A DNA stretch of 64,000 nt from Streptomyces sp. NBC_01408 (GCF_026340255.1 NZ_JAPEPJ010000001.1:3093001-3157000); one strand, 5' to 3'; shown: positions 1 to 11,802, numbered from the stretch's first letter. Notes: generated from the letters alone by a model not told the origin. A program made the numbers and translations.

Positions 1-2
1 GC

Positions 3-338
3 GGCAGCCTGGGCACCGCGGTCCTCGGCGCGGTCATGGCCGGCACGGTCAGCAGCTCGTTCGGGGACAACTGGCGGGCGGCCCAGCTGCCCCCGCTCGC
101 CCCCGAGCAGCAGGAGCTCGCCGAGAAGGGGGTCCAGGTGGGCATCGCCCCCGTTCCGCCGGAGGCCCCCGCGGAGGTCGCGCAGGCGATCGGCAAGGTC
201 GCCCACGACACCTTCGTCTCCGGCATGAGCACAGCCTTCACCGTCGCGGGCACGGTCGCGGTCCTCGCCGCCGTCGTGGCCTGCTTCACCAAGCGCGGGG
301 AGAACGCCGCCGCGGGCGCGGGCGCGGCCCACGTCTGA
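3..338 (+). CDS. MFS drug exporter, C-terminal fragment (EmrB/QacA DHA2 type)
   Basis: The reading frame is open from the first bases of the window, so this is the 3' end of a gene that starts upstream. The visible 111 residues begin in a transmembrane helix, pass through an extracellular loop rich in Pro, Glu and Gln, and end with one further hydrophobic helix (TVAGTVAVLAAVVACF) and a short basic and Ala/Gly-rich tail. This layout matches the last two helices of the 14-helix DHA2 multidrug exporters common in Streptomyces. The substrate cannot be told from this end. Confidence 0.75.
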   Translation, partial: GSLGTAVLGAVMAGTVSSSFGDNWRAAQLPPLAPEQQELAEKGVQVGIAPVPPEAPAEVAQAIGKVAHDTFVSGMSTAFTVAGTVAVLAAVVACFTKRGENAAAGAGAAHV

Positions 339-420
339 GCCCTGCCGCCTCGGACTCACCCGTCCAGGGCCGGGCCCACGCCCGCCGGAAGCCCCGCGGA
401 GGCGTCAACTCCGTACGTAC

Positions 421-454
421 GACAGCCCCGCCGGACGGTTCCGGCGGGGCTGTC
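421..454 (+). terminator. Hairpin terminator after the MFS gene
   Basis: A perfect 14-bp inverted repeat (GACAGCCCCGCCGG / CCGGCGGGGCTGTC) with a 6-nt loop lies 83 nt past the MFS stop codon. There is no T tract, which is usual for Streptomyces terminators. Confidence 0.8.
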
Positions 455-575
455 GCCTATCAGGGTGGACCCGGCCGAAGCCCCTTCCGCCCGCCCGTCG
501 CCGCAGGTCAGCGTGGTGTCGTCGGCGCTCCGGAACCGTCCGCGGCGCCCTTCGTCCACAAGGAGTTGACCCGTC

Positions 576-989
576 ATGCGTACGTGTCACACCACGCCCA
601 CCCCGAACACCACCCGCGTCACCACCGTCCTGGCCGCGACCGTGCTGGCGCTCACCGCCCTCATCCCGAGTACCGCCACCCACGCACACGCCGCGGGCCC
701 GCCCACCCTCGGCGCCTGCGCGACCGGGCAGTTGTGCCTGTGGGCGAAGCCGGAGTTCAAGGGCGCCCGGCAGACCCACGAGCTGAGCACCCTGGACATC
801 AACAGCTGCACCGCCCTGCCCGCCGGCACCAGCGCCCAGTCGCTCACCAACCGCACCGGCCGCCCGGTCACCACGTACCAGTCGGCGGAATGCGCCGAGA
901 CCGGCGAGTTCCAGACCTACCCGGGCGACGGGGTCTGGCTGCCCCAGTCGCCCTACCAGGTACGGGCGTTCAAGGTGTGGGAGCGGTAG
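576..989 (+). CDS. Secreted peptidase-inhibitor family I36-type protein
   Basis: This encodes a 137-residue exported protein. A basic N-terminus is followed by a hydrophobic stretch (about residues 15-30) and an Ala-x-Ala type cleavage region near HAHAAG, which is a Sec signal peptide. The mature part has four cysteines in a beta-rich, Trp- and Tyr-containing domain that begins CATGQLCLW and ends in VRAFKVWER. This resembles the crystallin-like fold of peptidase inhibitor family I36 (SMI type). The ATG has AAGGAG 10 nt upstream. The gene overlaps the 3' end of the convergent channel gene by 20 bp. The protease target is unknown. Confidence 0.75.
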   Translation: MRTCHTTPTPNTTRVTTVLAATVLALTALIPSTATHAHAAGPPTLGACATGQLCLWAKPEFKGARQTHELSTLDINSCTALPAGTSAQSLTNRTGRPVTTYQSAECAETGEFQTYPGDGVWLPQSPYQVRAFKVWER

Positions 990-1758
990 TCCCGCGTGGC
1001 GCCGGGGCGCCCGGCCGGTCGGCCTGACCGCCGCCCAGCCGGGCGACCTCGCCGCGCAGCGCCCGGACCTCCTCCTGGAGCTCCCGGATGGCGGCCAGCT
1101 GGAGCCGCTCCACCTGGTCGTCGCGCTCGAAGCGGGCGATGAACCAGGCCGCGATGTTCGCGGTGACCACACCCAGCAGGGCGATCCCCGACAGCATCAG
1201 GCCGACGGCCAGCACCCGGCCCAGACCGGTGGTGGGGGAGTGGTCGCCGTACCCGACCGTCGTCATCGTGGTGAAGGACCACCACACGGCGTCGCCCAGG
1301 TTCTTGATGTTCCCGTCGGGGGCGTCCCGCTCCACGCTCAGCACCGCCAGCGAGCCGAACATCAGCAGCCCCACCACGGCCCCGGCCACATAGGTCGTCA
1401 GCCGCACCTGGGGCGCCATCCGGGCCCGCCGGCCCACCAGCAGCAGCGTCGACACCAGCCGCAGCAGCCGCAGCGGCTGCACCAGCGGCAGCACCACGGC
1501 GCACAGGTCCAGCCAGTGCGTCCGTACGAACTGCCGACGGTCCGCCGCGAGACCCAGCCGCACCAGGTAGTCGAGGGCGAAGGCCCCCCACACCACCCAC
1601 TCCGCGTAGGTGCACGCCCGGTGCACCCACGCACTCGCGTCGGGCACGACGATCGGCACGGCGTACGCGACGGCGAAGCACACGGCGAGGACGAGCAGCG
1701 GGGTCTGGCTCCGCCGCTCCCAGAGCAGCTGGCGGGAGGGTTCCTTCATGCGGAGCAT
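970..1758 (-). CDS. Voltage-gated-type potassium channel
   Basis: This is a 262-residue membrane protein with about six hydrophobic segments. The first four form a short voltage-sensor-like region (residues 20-140, with Arg-containing helix LRLLRLVSTLLLVGRRAR). A pore loop follows with the selectivity filter TTVGYGD at residues 166-172, then a final inner helix (about 183-207). The cytoplasmic tail (210-245) is a predicted coiled coil (QLAAIRELQEEVRALRGEV), probably for tetramer assembly. It should conduct K+ across the plasma membrane. ATG 1749 is an alternative start. The gene lies just downstream of aceE and is separated from it by a hairpin. Confidence 0.88.
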   Translation of the reverse strand: MLRMKEPSRQLLWERRSQTPLLVLAVCFAVAYAVPIVVPDASAWVHRACTYAEWVVWGAFALDYLVRLGLAADRRQFVRTHWLDLCAVVLPLVQPLRLLRLVSTLLLVGRRARMAPQVRLTTYVAGAVVGLLMFGSLAVLSVERDAPDGNIKNLGDAVWWSFTTMTTVGYGDHSPTTGLGRVLAVGLMLSGIALLGVVTANIAAWFIARFERDDQVERLQLAAIRELQEEVRALRGEVARLGGGQADRPGAPAPRGTTAPTP

Positions 1759-1780
1759 CGTAAGGAACGGATAAAATGAA

Positions 1781-1809
1781 GGTGACCCCCGGCCGTGCCA
1801 GGGGTCACC
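1781..1809 (-). terminator. Hairpin terminator downstream of aceE
   Basis: GGTGACCCC and GGGGTCACC form a 9-bp stem around an 11-nt loop. It lies 90 nt beyond the aceE stop and just ahead of the channel gene start, so it probably separates the two transcripts. Confidence 0.6.
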
Positions 1810-1899
1810 TCATGCGTCAGGACGGGCGGCGGCCCGCCTCAGGCGGCCGTCCCCACCGGAGTGGGCCGCCGCCGTCATCCGTCCGGCCCGCCGCAGGCG

Positions 1900-4632
<2,733 letters not shown>

Positions 4633-5081
4633 GCTGTTCCTTCGCTGTCGGGGGAGTCGTGCTGAAGTCGTATCTGTGGGGCGCCGCCTCCCATGGTCTT
4701 ACGCTCGCCCCCAATCGTCACCTTTACCACTGGGTAATCCCTGGAGTCGGCGGGGAGCCCGGAAGGGGGGACGAGCAGGGGTACGCCCAAATCGCCACCT
4801 TACGCCCAAGTCGGTCAACCATTTCGTAAGGCCGTTCGTCCCTCAAACAGGTAGGAAAGTCCTCAAGGGATGTCCAATGAGTGGGAATGGTGTGGGATGA
4901 ATCACCAGGGGCGTGCGCGGGGAGGCTGAAAGTTGCGGCGAGACGGCCGCAATCGTCACCGTTTCGACGGTCTCGGCGGCCGGGTACTTGCGCGATCCGC
5001 CGCGCCCGTGTGGACTACGTCCAATGCTGCGCGTACGCGCGCCGCCGAAGACATTCACCGAACAAGAGCAGGAGGCACCCC
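4633..5081. promoter_or_regulatory. Divergent aceE / DUF3052 regulatory region
   Basis: This 449-bp stretch has no coding potential and must hold promoters for both flanking genes. Visible elements are a direct repeat TACGCCCAAATCG (4782-4794) and TACGCCCAAGTCG (4801-4813) with 19-bp periodicity, an 11-bp direct repeat CAATCGTCACC at 4712-4722 and 4950-4960, and a short hairpin ACCGT-TTCG-ACGGT at 4959-4972. The repeats look like binding sites for a regulator, but the protein is unknown. Confidence 0.45.
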
Positions 5082-5510
5082 GTGAGCGCGACCGCGGACC
5101 ACGCGGAGAACCTGGCCGCCCGGCTGGGTTTCCAGTCCGAACAGGTGGTCCAGGAGATCGGCTACGACGACGACGTCGATCAGAAATTCCGTGAGGTCGT
5201 TGAGGATCTCGTCGGCGAAGTCGTCGACGAGGACTACGACGACGTCGCCGACGCCGTACTGCTGTGGTTCCGAGAGGACGACGGCGATCTGGCGGACACA
5301 CTGGTCGATGCCACCGAGCTGATCGAGGACGGCGCACTGATCCTGCTGCTGACCCCCAAGACGGGCCGCCCCGGCTACGTCGAGGCCAGCGACATCCAGG
5401 AGTCTGCGGAGACCGCCGGTCTCTCGCTGGCCAAGGGCGCCCCCGTCGGCAAGGAATGGGCCGCCACCAAGCTGGCGAAGCCCAAGGCCGCCGTCAAGTC
5501 CAAGCGCTGA
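5082..5510 (+). CDS. DUF3052 family protein
   Basis: This encodes a 142-residue acidic protein of the actinobacterial DUF3052 family. It opens with an Ala/Glu-rich helix and a Gly-Phe-Gln motif (LAARLGFQSEQVVQEIGYD). A very acidic central part (VVDEDYDDVADAVLLWFREDDGD) follows, and the protein ends in a Lys/Ala-rich basic tail (KPKAAVKSKR). The GTG start at 5082 was chosen because GGAGG lies 6 nt upstream and the family begins with this sequence; the open frame continues upstream without homology. No biochemical function is established that I know of. It is followed by a terminator hairpin and then the peroxiredoxin. Confidence 0.88.
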   Translation: MSATADHAENLAARLGFQSEQVVQEIGYDDDVDQKFREVVEDLVGEVVDEDYDDVADAVLLWFREDDGDLADTLVDATELIEDGALILLLTPKTGRPGYVEASDIQESAETAGLSLAKGAPVGKEWAATKLAKPKAAVKSKR

Positions 5511-5540
5511 GCCGCGCCCCGCAGCCGAGCGGACAGGCAT

Positions 5541-5574
5541 GCACACCCCGTCGACCCCGGTCGGCGGGGTGTGC
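5541..5574 (+). terminator. Hairpin terminator after DUF3052
   Basis: GCACACCCCG and CGGGGTGTGC form a perfect 10-bp stem with a 14-nt loop, 30 nt beyond the stop codon, followed by GCGTTC. Confidence 0.7.
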
Positions 5575-5666
5575 GCGTTCATACGACCTAGGCTTGGCCG
5601 GGTCACCTGGGCTGTCTCACCCGAACAGCCCAACGCAGGAATGCAGGAACCGAAGGGAAGCGAGAG

Positions 5667-6125
5667 ATGGCGATCGAGGTCGGCAGCAAGGCCCCGGACT
5701 TCGAGCTCAAGGACAACCACGGCGCCACCGTGCGGCTCTCCGACTTCCGGGGGGAGAAGGCCGTCGTGCTGCTCTTCTACCCGTTCGCCTTCACCGGCGT
5801 CTGCACCGGCGAGCTGTGCGAGCTGCGCGACCAGCTGCCGCGCTTCCAGAACGCGGAAGTCCAGCTCCTCGCGGTCTCCAACGACTCCGTGCCGACCCTG
5901 CGGGTCTTCGGGGAGCAGGAGGACCTGGACTACCCGCTGCTGTCGGACTTCTGGCCGCACGGGGAGACCTCGCGCGCGTACGGGGTCTTCGACGAGGACA
6001 AGGGCTGCGCGGTCCGCGGCACCTTCATCATCGACAAGGACGGCATCGTGCGATGGACTGTCGTCAACGGGCTGCCCGACGCGCGTGACCTGAACGAGTA
6101 CATCAAGGCACTCGACAGCCTCTGA
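5667..6125 (+). CDS. Peroxiredoxin (AhpE/BCP-like)
   Basis: This 152-residue thiol peroxidase reduces hydroperoxides in the cytoplasm. The active-site signature PFAFTGVCTGE places the peroxidatic cysteine at residue 46, with the conserved Pro39, Thr43 and the FYPFAFT lead-in. A second cysteine at residue 51 has the spacing seen in BCP-type atypical 2-Cys enzymes, so an intramolecular disulfide is possible; otherwise it would act as a 1-Cys AhpE-like enzyme. The start ATG has AAGGGAAG upstream. It lies directly before the terD genes, which fits a role in the same oxidative or metal stress response. Confidence 0.9.
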   Translation: MAIEVGSKAPDFELKDNHGATVRLSDFRGEKAVVLLFYPFAFTGVCTGELCELRDQLPRFQNAEVQLLAVSNDSVPTLRVFGEQEDLDYPLLSDFWPHGETSRAYGVFDEDKGCAVRGTFIIDKDGIVRWTVVNGLPDARDLNEYIKALDSL

Positions 6126-6242
6126 GCGCAGATCCGCCCGAAAACCGTTTACAGGCGGGAACCCGTCACTAGGATCGAACCGTTGATCCTGTAGCAACCG
6201 CATGACGGGGCCCCGCCCCACACACATACCAATGGAGGACCC

Positions 6243-6818
6243 GTGGGAGTCAGCCTCAGCAAGGGCGGCAACGTCTCGCTGACCAAGGCCGCGCCTAACC
6301 TGACGGCGGTCATCGTCGGTCTGGGCTGGGACGCTCGCACCACCACCGGTGTCGACTTCGACCTCGACGCCAGCGCGATCCTGACCAACGACCAGGGCAA
6401 GGTCGCCAGCGATGCGAACTTCGTGTTCTTCAACAACCTGAAGAGCCCGGACGGCTCCGTCGAGCACACCGGTGACAACACCACCGGTGAGGGCGAGGGC
6501 GACGACGAGGCCATCAAGGTCAACCTCGCCGGCGTCCCGGCCGATGTCGCCAAGATCGTCTTCCCGGTCTCGATCTACGAGGCCGAGAGCCGCCAGCAGA
6601 GCTTCGGCCAGGTCCGCAACGCGTACATCCGCGTCCTGAACCAGGCCGACAACACCGAGCTCGCCCGCTACGACCTCTCCGAGGACGCCTCGACGGAGAC
6701 CGCCATGGTCTTCGGCGAGCTGTACCGCAACGGTGCGGAGTGGAAGTTCCGCGCCATCGGCCAGGGCTACGCCTCCGGTCTGCGCGGCATCGCGCAGGAC
6801 TTCGGCGTCAACGTCTGA
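6243..6818 (+). CDS. TerD family stress protein, copy 1
   Basis: This 191-residue protein belongs to the TerD/calcium-binding stress family linked to tellurite, metal and phage stress. It has the typical N-terminus [20 protein letters not shown], the acidic Ca-binding patches [10 protein letters not shown] and [13 protein letters not shown], and the C-terminal [14 protein letters not shown]. The start is GTG with GGAGG 4 nt upstream. It is about 75% identical by eye to the next gene, so the pair is a tandem duplication. It is probably cytoplasmic and membrane-associated through TerC-like partners. Confidence 0.93.
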   Translation: MGVSLSKGGNVSLTKAAPNLTAVIVGLGWDARTTTGVDFDLDASAILTNDQGKVASDANFVFFNNLKSPDGSVEHTGDNTTGEGEGDDEAIKVNLAGVPADVAKIVFPVSIYEAESRQQSFGQVRNAYIRVLNQADNTELARYDLSEDASTETAMVFGELYRNGAEWKFRAIGQGYASGLRGIAQDFGVNV

Positions 6819-6994
6819 GCCGAGAGCAGTTCACCCGTCCGGCGCCGTGCACTGTGTGTACGGCGCCGGACCGGCTTTACCCGCTTCACACGCTCCGCCC
6901 GCTCCACCGGCATCACGCCGTCGGGACCACGCGTTCCGAACGTTCACCCGCTCCACCCGCTCCAGCCACACCGTCGTCCGGGGAGGACCACATC

Positions 6995-7570
6995 ATGGGC
7001 GTCACACTCGCCAAGGGGGGCAATGTCTCCCTCTCCAAGGCCGCACCGAACCTCACCCGGGTTCTGATCGGCCTCGGATGGGACGCGCGCTCGACCACGG
7101 GGGCCGACTTCGACCTCGATGCCAGCGCGCTGCTGTGCAACAGCGGCCGGGTGCTCGGGGACGAGTACTTCGTCTTCTACAACAACCTGAAGAGCCCCGA
7201 GGGCTCCGTCGAACACACGGGAGACAACCTCACCGGCGAGGGTGACGGTGACGACGAGTCGATCATCATCGACCTCAGCAAGGTGCCGGAGCGCGTCGAC
7301 AAGATCGTCTTCCCGGTCTCGATCCACGAGGCGGACAGCCGCCGCCAGAGCTTCGGCCAGGTCAGCAATGCCTTCATCCGCGTGGTGAACCAGGCCGACG
7401 GCCAGGAGCTGGCCCGATACGACCTTTCCGAGGACGCGTCCAGCGAGACCGCGATGATCTTCGGCGAGGTCTACCGGTACGGGGGCGAATGGAAGTTCCG
7501 CGCGGTGGGGCAGGGGTACGCGTCGGGCCTCCGGGGCATCGCTCTAGACTTCGGGGTCAACGTTTCGTAA
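6995..7570 (+). CDS. TerD family stress protein, copy 2
   Basis: This is a second 191-residue TerD paralogue. The ATG at 6995 follows GGGAGGA and gives the family N-terminus [20 protein letters not shown]; the open frame upstream is not part of the protein. Ca-binding acidic motifs DFDLDASA and GEGDGDDES and the C-terminal [14 protein letters not shown] and [14 protein letters not shown] are all present. The TerC-like gene starts 18 nt after its stop, so the two are probably co-transcribed. Confidence 0.93.
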   Translation: MGVTLAKGGNVSLSKAAPNLTRVLIGLGWDARSTTGADFDLDASALLCNSGRVLGDEYFVFYNNLKSPEGSVEHTGDNLTGEGDGDDESIIIDLSKVPERVDKIVFPVSIHEADSRRQSFGQVSNAFIRVVNQADGQELARYDLSEDASSETAMIFGEVYRYGGEWKFRAVGQGYASGLRGIALDFGVNVS

Positions 7571-7588
7571 AGCCGTACAAACGATGGG

Positions 7589-8710
7589 GTGCCAGTGGTT
7601 CTCAAAACCTTCGGCTGGTCGTTCGCAGTCACTGCGCTCGGTCTGGTCGCAGCGGTGTTCTACGGGGGGTGGACAGCCTTCGGGATCGTGGCGATCCTGT
7701 CGGTCCTCGAGATCTCGCTGTCTTTCGACAACGCGGTGGTCAACGCCGGAATCCTGAAGAAGATGAATGCCTTCTGGCAGAAGATCTTCCTCACCATCGG
7801 TGTCCTCATCGCCGTGTTCGGCATGCGACTGGTCTTCCCCGTCGTGATTGTCGCGATCAGCGCCAAGATCGGGCCCATCGAGGCCGTGGACCTGGCCCTC
7901 TCCGACAAGGAGATGTACGAGCAGCTGGTCACGGACGCCCACCCGTCCATCGCCGCCTTCGGTGGCATCTTCCTGCTCATGATCTTCCTCGACTTCATCT
8001 TCGAGGACCGTGACATCAAGTGGCTCGGCTGGCTGGAGCGTCCGCTGGCCAAGCTCGGCAAGATCGACATGCTGTCCGCGTGCATCGCGCTGATCGTCCT
8101 GGTCGTCGCCTCGATGACCGTCGGCGCCAACGCCCACCAGCACGGCGGCGTGCACGTGGACAAGGCGCAGACCGTCCTGATCTCCGGCGTCCTCGGCCTG
8201 ATCACCTACATGGTCGTCGGCGGCCTCTCCGGCTACTTCGAGAACAAGCTGGAGGAAGAGGAGGAGGCCGAACACGAGGCCGAGGAGGAAGCGAAGAAGA
8301 GCGGCAAGCCCGTCTCGGCCGTCGCCATGGCCGGCAAGGCCGCCTTCTTCATGTTCCTCTACCTCGAAGTCCTCGACGCCTCGTTCTCCTTCGACGGGGT
8401 CATCGGCGCCTTCGCCATCACCAACGACATCGTGCTCATGGCCCTCGGCCTCGGCATCGGTGCCATGTACGTCCGGTCGCTGACGGTCTACCTGGTCCGC
8501 CAGGGCACCCTCGACGACTACGTCTACCTGGAGCACGGCGCGCACTACGCCATCGGCGCGCTCGCCGTGATCCTGCTCGTCACCATCCAGTACCAGATCA
8601 ACGAGTTCATCACCGGCCTCGTCGGTGTCCTGCTGATCGCCTGGTCCTTCTGGTCCTCGGTGCGCCGCAACAAGCGCCTCGAACTGGAGGGTGCCTCCGC
8701 CGAGGCATGA
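7589..8710 (+). CDS. TerC-like integral membrane protein (DUF475)
   Basis: This 373-residue protein has about eight transmembrane helices. It carries two copies of the TerC-type acidic motif, EISLSFDNAVVNA near residue 45 and DASFSFDGVIGAFA near residue 265. These form the presumed metal-transport site of the TerC/DUF475 family. Between the halves is a charged cytoplasmic segment with a run of Glu (EEEEEAEHEAEEEAKK, about 223-238). The GTG start at 7589 is close to the stop of terD. It probably works with the TerD proteins at the membrane, as in other ter operons, moving Mn or a similar ion. Confidence 0.9.
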   Translation: MPVVLKTFGWSFAVTALGLVAAVFYGGWTAFGIVAILSVLEISLSFDNAVVNAGILKKMNAFWQKIFLTIGVLIAVFGMRLVFPVVIVAISAKIGPIEAVDLALSDKEMYEQLVTDAHPSIAAFGGIFLLMIFLDFIFEDRDIKWLGWLERPLAKLGKIDMLSACIALIVLVVASMTVGANAHQHGGVHVDKAQTVLISGVLGLITYMVVGGLSGYFENKLEEEEEAEHEAEEEAKKSGKPVSAVAMAGKAAFFMFLYLEVLDASFSFDGVIGAFAITNDIVLMALGLGIGAMYVRSLTVYLVRQGTLDDYVYLEHGAHYAIGALAVILLVTIQYQINEFITGLVGVLLIAWSFWSSVRRNKRLELEGASAEA

Positions 8711-8833
8711 CCGCGGCGGTAATGCGGAACGCTTCATTGCGGGGCGGCGTACGGGGTCCACGGACCCGGTGGGCCGCCCCGCTTCCGTACGCGTGCAGGG
8801 GCACGGGTGATCAGGGGTTCAGGGGGGCAGGGG

Positions 8834-9574
8834 ATGGGTTTCTTCGACGGCATCTTGGGCAGCCGCGCCGTGCAGTTCCAGTCGGGCAGCGCCTCGTCGA
8901 ACGCGATCGAGCTGACCAAACGGCATCCGACGGTGTCGCTCAGCAAACAGGGGGCGGTCCACGGCAATCTGCGCGTGAACCTGTCCTGGCGCATGCGCAC
9001 ATCGGACATCAGCGGCCGCTCCGGCCAGAGCGGCCAGCTCTTCCGGCATCCGTTCAAACTGTTCAAGCCCGACATGGTGCAGGCGCACACCCAGGGCATG
9101 GTCAACGTCGACCTCGACATGGGCTGTCTGTACGAGCTGACCGACGGCACCCGCGGCGCCGTGCAGCCGCTGGGGAACCTGCTGGGCGACCTCAACGACC
9201 CGCCGTTCGTCAAGCTCAGCGGGGACGACCGGTTCGGCTCGGCGTCGGGGGAGACCCTGTACGTCAATCTCGACCACGCGGAGGAGATCAAGCGTCTGCT
9301 GGTCTTCGTCTACATCTACGACCAGACCCCGGCCTTCGACCGGACGCACGCCATGGTGACCCTCTACCCGGTCACCGGGCCGCGGATCGAGATCCCGCTG
9401 GACGAGCGGCACCCGCAGGCCCGCTCCTGCGCGGTGGTCTCCCTGGAGAAGGTCAAGGGCGAGCTCGTCGTGCGGCGCGAGGTGAAGTTCGTCTACGGGT
9501 TCCAGGCCGAGCTGGACCGGCTGTACGGCTGGGGGCTCCAGTGGGGGCGGGGCTACAAGAGCACCAAGGCCTGA
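8834..9574 (+). CDS. TerD-family protein of the TerA/TerF-like branch
   Basis: This is a 246-residue protein starting MGFFDGILGSRAVQFQSGS; the ATG at 8834 follows a G-rich stretch (GGCAGGGG). A weaker upstream GTG at 8807 would add nine residues. It lacks the usual TerD N-terminus but has the TerD-domain features VDLDMGCLYELTDGT, LLVFVYIYD and HPQARSCAVVSLEKVKGELVVRREVKF. This branch resembles the TerA/TerF proteins, which pair with TerD in metal-sensing complexes. It follows the TerC-like gene in the same direction and converges on the next terD-like gene. Confidence 0.85.
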   Translation: MGFFDGILGSRAVQFQSGSASSNAIELTKRHPTVSLSKQGAVHGNLRVNLSWRMRTSDISGRSGQSGQLFRHPFKLFKPDMVQAHTQGMVNVDLDMGCLYELTDGTRGAVQPLGNLLGDLNDPPFVKLSGDDRFGSASGETLYVNLDHAEEIKRLLVFVYIYDQTPAFDRTHAMVTLYPVTGPRIEIPLDERHPQARSCAVVSLEKVKGELVVRREVKFVYGFQAELDRLYGWGLQWGRGYKSTKA

Positions 9575-9650
9575 CGGCCGCGCCCCCGGCCCCGGCGGCC
9601 GGCTCCGCCCCGGCGGCCCGCCCGGCGCGGTGCGGGCCGCCGGCCCCGGC

Positions 9651-10442
9651 TCAGCGGCGGATGAACTGGGGGCCCTGCACCGGCAGCCGGAAGGCCGGGT
9701 CGCCGCCCGGACCGGGAACCGGGGCCGGGGACACCGGCTGCGGGTACCCGTAGGCGGGCTGGGCGGCCGGCGGGGCCTGGGTGGGCGGCGCCGGGGTCCG
9801 GGGCGTCGGCGGGGCCATCGCGGCCGTCTGCTCGGCGGTGGGCCCGGCCGTCGGGCTCGCGGCGGGTTCGGCGGAGGCGTCCGGGGCGTTCTCGTCGACC
9901 GAGATGCCGTGGTCGGTCGCCAGCCCCACCAGGCCGTCGGAGTAGCCCTCGCCCAGCGCGCGGAACTTCCACCCCTCGCCCCTGCGGTACAGCTCCCCGC
10001 AGATCAGCGCCGTCTCGGCGCCGGTCTCGGGCCGTACGTCGAAGTAGGCCAGCGGTTCGGAGCCGCCGGTCGGGGTGGCGTCGTAGAGCAGGATCCGCAG
10101 GTCGCGCACGTGCTCGAAGGGGACGTCCTCGGCGGAGGCGACCACCAGGATCCGGTCCACCATCGGGGTCACGGCGCGCAGGTCGGCCTGGACGGCGTCG
10201 GTGATGCCGTCGCCGAGCTGCTTCTTGCCCAGGCGCCAGACGGCTCCCGAGGGGTGCCGGGGCTGGTTGTAGAAGACGAAGTCCTCGTCCGACCGCACTC
10301 GCCCGTCCGGGCCCACGAGCAGCGCGGACGCGTCCACGTCCGGTACGTCGGGGCCGTCGGTCCAGCGCAGCACCGCCCGGACCGCCACGGCGGTCACCGG
10401 GATGTTCGAGCCCTTCTGCATCGCGTGCGTCATGCCCGTCAT
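9651..10442 (-). CDS. TerD-domain protein with Pro/Ala-rich tail
   Basis: This 263-residue protein consists of a TerD domain (about residues 10-190; motifs DVDASALLVG, DEDFVFYNQP and WKFRALGEGYSDGLVGLA) followed by a disordered tail of roughly 70 residues rich in Pro, Ala and Thr, ending in PQFIRR. It is divergent from the usual terD: the acidic Ca-binding loops are partly lost. The start ATG at 10442 follows GGGAGGG; ATG 10433 is also possible. It is transcribed away from the lyase gene, with a 185-bp shared upstream region. Confidence 0.85.
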   Translation of the reverse strand: MTGMTHAMQKGSNIPVTAVAVRAVLRWTDGPDVPDVDASALLVGPDGRVRSDEDFVFYNQPRHPSGAVWRLGKKQLGDGITDAVQADLRAVTPMVDRILVVASAEDVPFEHVRDLRILLYDATPTGGSEPLAYFDVRPETGAETALICGELYRRGEGWKFRALGEGYSDGLVGLATDHGISVDENAPDASAEPAASPTAGPTAEQTAAMAPPTPRTPAPPTQAPPAAQPAYGYPQPVSPAPVPGPGGDPAFRLPVQGPQFIRR

Positions 10443-10557
10443 CCTGCCCTCCCGGGGTGGAGCGGGACAATGCGGCCCCCCGTAGGGCCTTGTATCGAAC
10501 GCGAGACCTGGGCATGGTGCAAGAGGGTTACCTGAACTTCATGTGCTTGAGGAATTC

Positions 10558-10584
10558 TTGACTCACGTTCGTACGTACTATTAC
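10558..10584 (+). promoter_or_regulatory. Candidate promoter of the Ter biosynthetic cassette
   Basis: TTGACT (10558-10563) and TATTAC (10579-10584) are spaced 15 bp apart, 44 nt before the lyase start. The intervening sequence includes the small palindrome CGTACG. The spacing is short and the match imperfect, so this is only a candidate. Confidence 0.3.
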
Positions 10585-10627
10585 CGGCCACGCCAGTTGG
10601 GCCGCCGAGGCAGTACGGGGGAAGCAC

Positions 10628-11794
10628 ATGCGTCACTTTGGGCACATATCGCCCACCGTCCGTAAGGACCTCTTCCACCAGGAACCGGCCGAGTTCACCT
10701 CCGCCTCACCGGCCCGCATCCTCGCCGCCGCGCTGGGCGCCACGCTCTACAGCCCGGCCACCCGCCCGCAGCTCGCCGCCGACGTCCGCAAGCAGGCCGG
10801 CCGCGGGGTGGTCTCCATGGTCCTCTGCCTGGAGGATTCCATCAGCGACGGCGATGTCACCGGAGCCGAGGACAACCTCGTCCGGCAGTTCGCCGAGCTC
10901 GACGCGGACACCGCGGAGCTCCCGCTGCTGTTCATCCGGGTCCGCACGCCCGAGCAGATACCCGACCTCGTGCACCGCCTCGGCGGATCCGCGCGCCGAC
11001 TGGCCGGATTCGTACTCCCCAAGTTCACGGAGAGCCGCGGCACCGCCTTCCTCGACGCCGTGGCCCAGGCGGAGGCGGCCGGAGGCCACGACCGCCTGTA
11101 TGCCATGCCCGTCCTGGAGACCCCCGAGCTCCTCCACCTCGAAACCCGCGTCGAAGCCCTCGCCGGAATCTCGCGCACGGTCAACGCGTACCGCGAGCGG
11201 GTCCTGGCCCTGCGCCTCGGCGTGACCGACTTCTGCTCCGCCTACGGCCTGCGGCGCACCCCCGACATGACCGCCTACGACGTCCAGATCGTGGCCGGAG
11301 TGATCGCGGACGTCGTCAACGTCCTCAGCCGCGCCGACGGCACCGGCTTCACCGTCACCGGCCCGGTGTGGGAGTACTTCCGCAGCCAGCAGCGCCTCTT
11401 CAAGCCCCAGCTGCGCCGCAGCCCCTTCCTGGAGGAGGGCGTGGAGGAACTGCGCACCGCGCTGATCGAGCACGACCTCGACGGGCTGCTGCGCGAGATC
11501 GAACTCGACCGGGCCAACGGCCTGCTCGGCAAGACCTGCATCCACCCCGCGCACGTCACCCCCGTCCACGCGCTGTCGGTGGTCTCCCACGAGGAGTTCA
11601 GTGACGCCCAGGACATCCTGCGCCCCGAGCGCGGCGGCGGCGGAGTGATGCGTTCCGTCTACACGAACAAGATGAACGAGGTGAAGCCCCACCGGGCCTG
11701 GGCCGAGCGCACCATGCTGCGCGCCGAGGTCTTCGGTGTGGCGAAGGAGGAGGTCGGCTTCGTCGACCTCCTGACGGCCGGGCTCCAGGTCTGA
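10628..11794 (+). CDS. C-C bond lyase of the citrate-lyase TIM-barrel fold (Ter-associated)
   Basis: This 388-residue enzyme resembles the HpcH/HpaI and citrate-lyase beta-subunit superfamily in the branch found with ter genes. It begins MRHFGHISPTVRKDLFHQEP, then follows a barrel with the metal and substrate motifs VLCLEDSI (about residue 62), FIRVRTPEQ, LPKFTE, YAMPVLETPE and LGVTDFCSAYGLRR. GKTCIHPAHVTPVHAL near the C-terminus matches the lyase signature. In the Ter systems analysed by Anantharaman and colleagues such a lyase belongs to a predicted pathway for a nucleoside-like metabolite. Its substrate is unknown. It is the first gene of a tightly packed run. Confidence 0.88.
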   Translation: MRHFGHISPTVRKDLFHQEPAEFTSASPARILAAALGATLYSPATRPQLAADVRKQAGRGVVSMVLCLEDSISDGDVTGAEDNLVRQFAELDADTAELPLLFIRVRTPEQIPDLVHRLGGSARRLAGFVLPKFTESRGTAFLDAVAQAEAAGGHDRLYAMPVLETPELLHLETRVEALAGISRTVNAYRERVLALRLGVTDFCSAYGLRRTPDMTAYDVQIVAGVIADVVNVLSRADGTGFTVTGPVWEYFRSQQRLFKPQLRRSPFLEEGVEELRTALIEHDLDGLLREIELDRANGLLGKTCIHPAHVTPVHALSVVSHEEFSDAQDILRPERGGGGVMRSVYTNKMNEVKPHRAWAERTMLRAEVFGVAKEEVGFVDLLTAGLQV

Positions 11795-11802
11795 GCGGGC
11801 CG

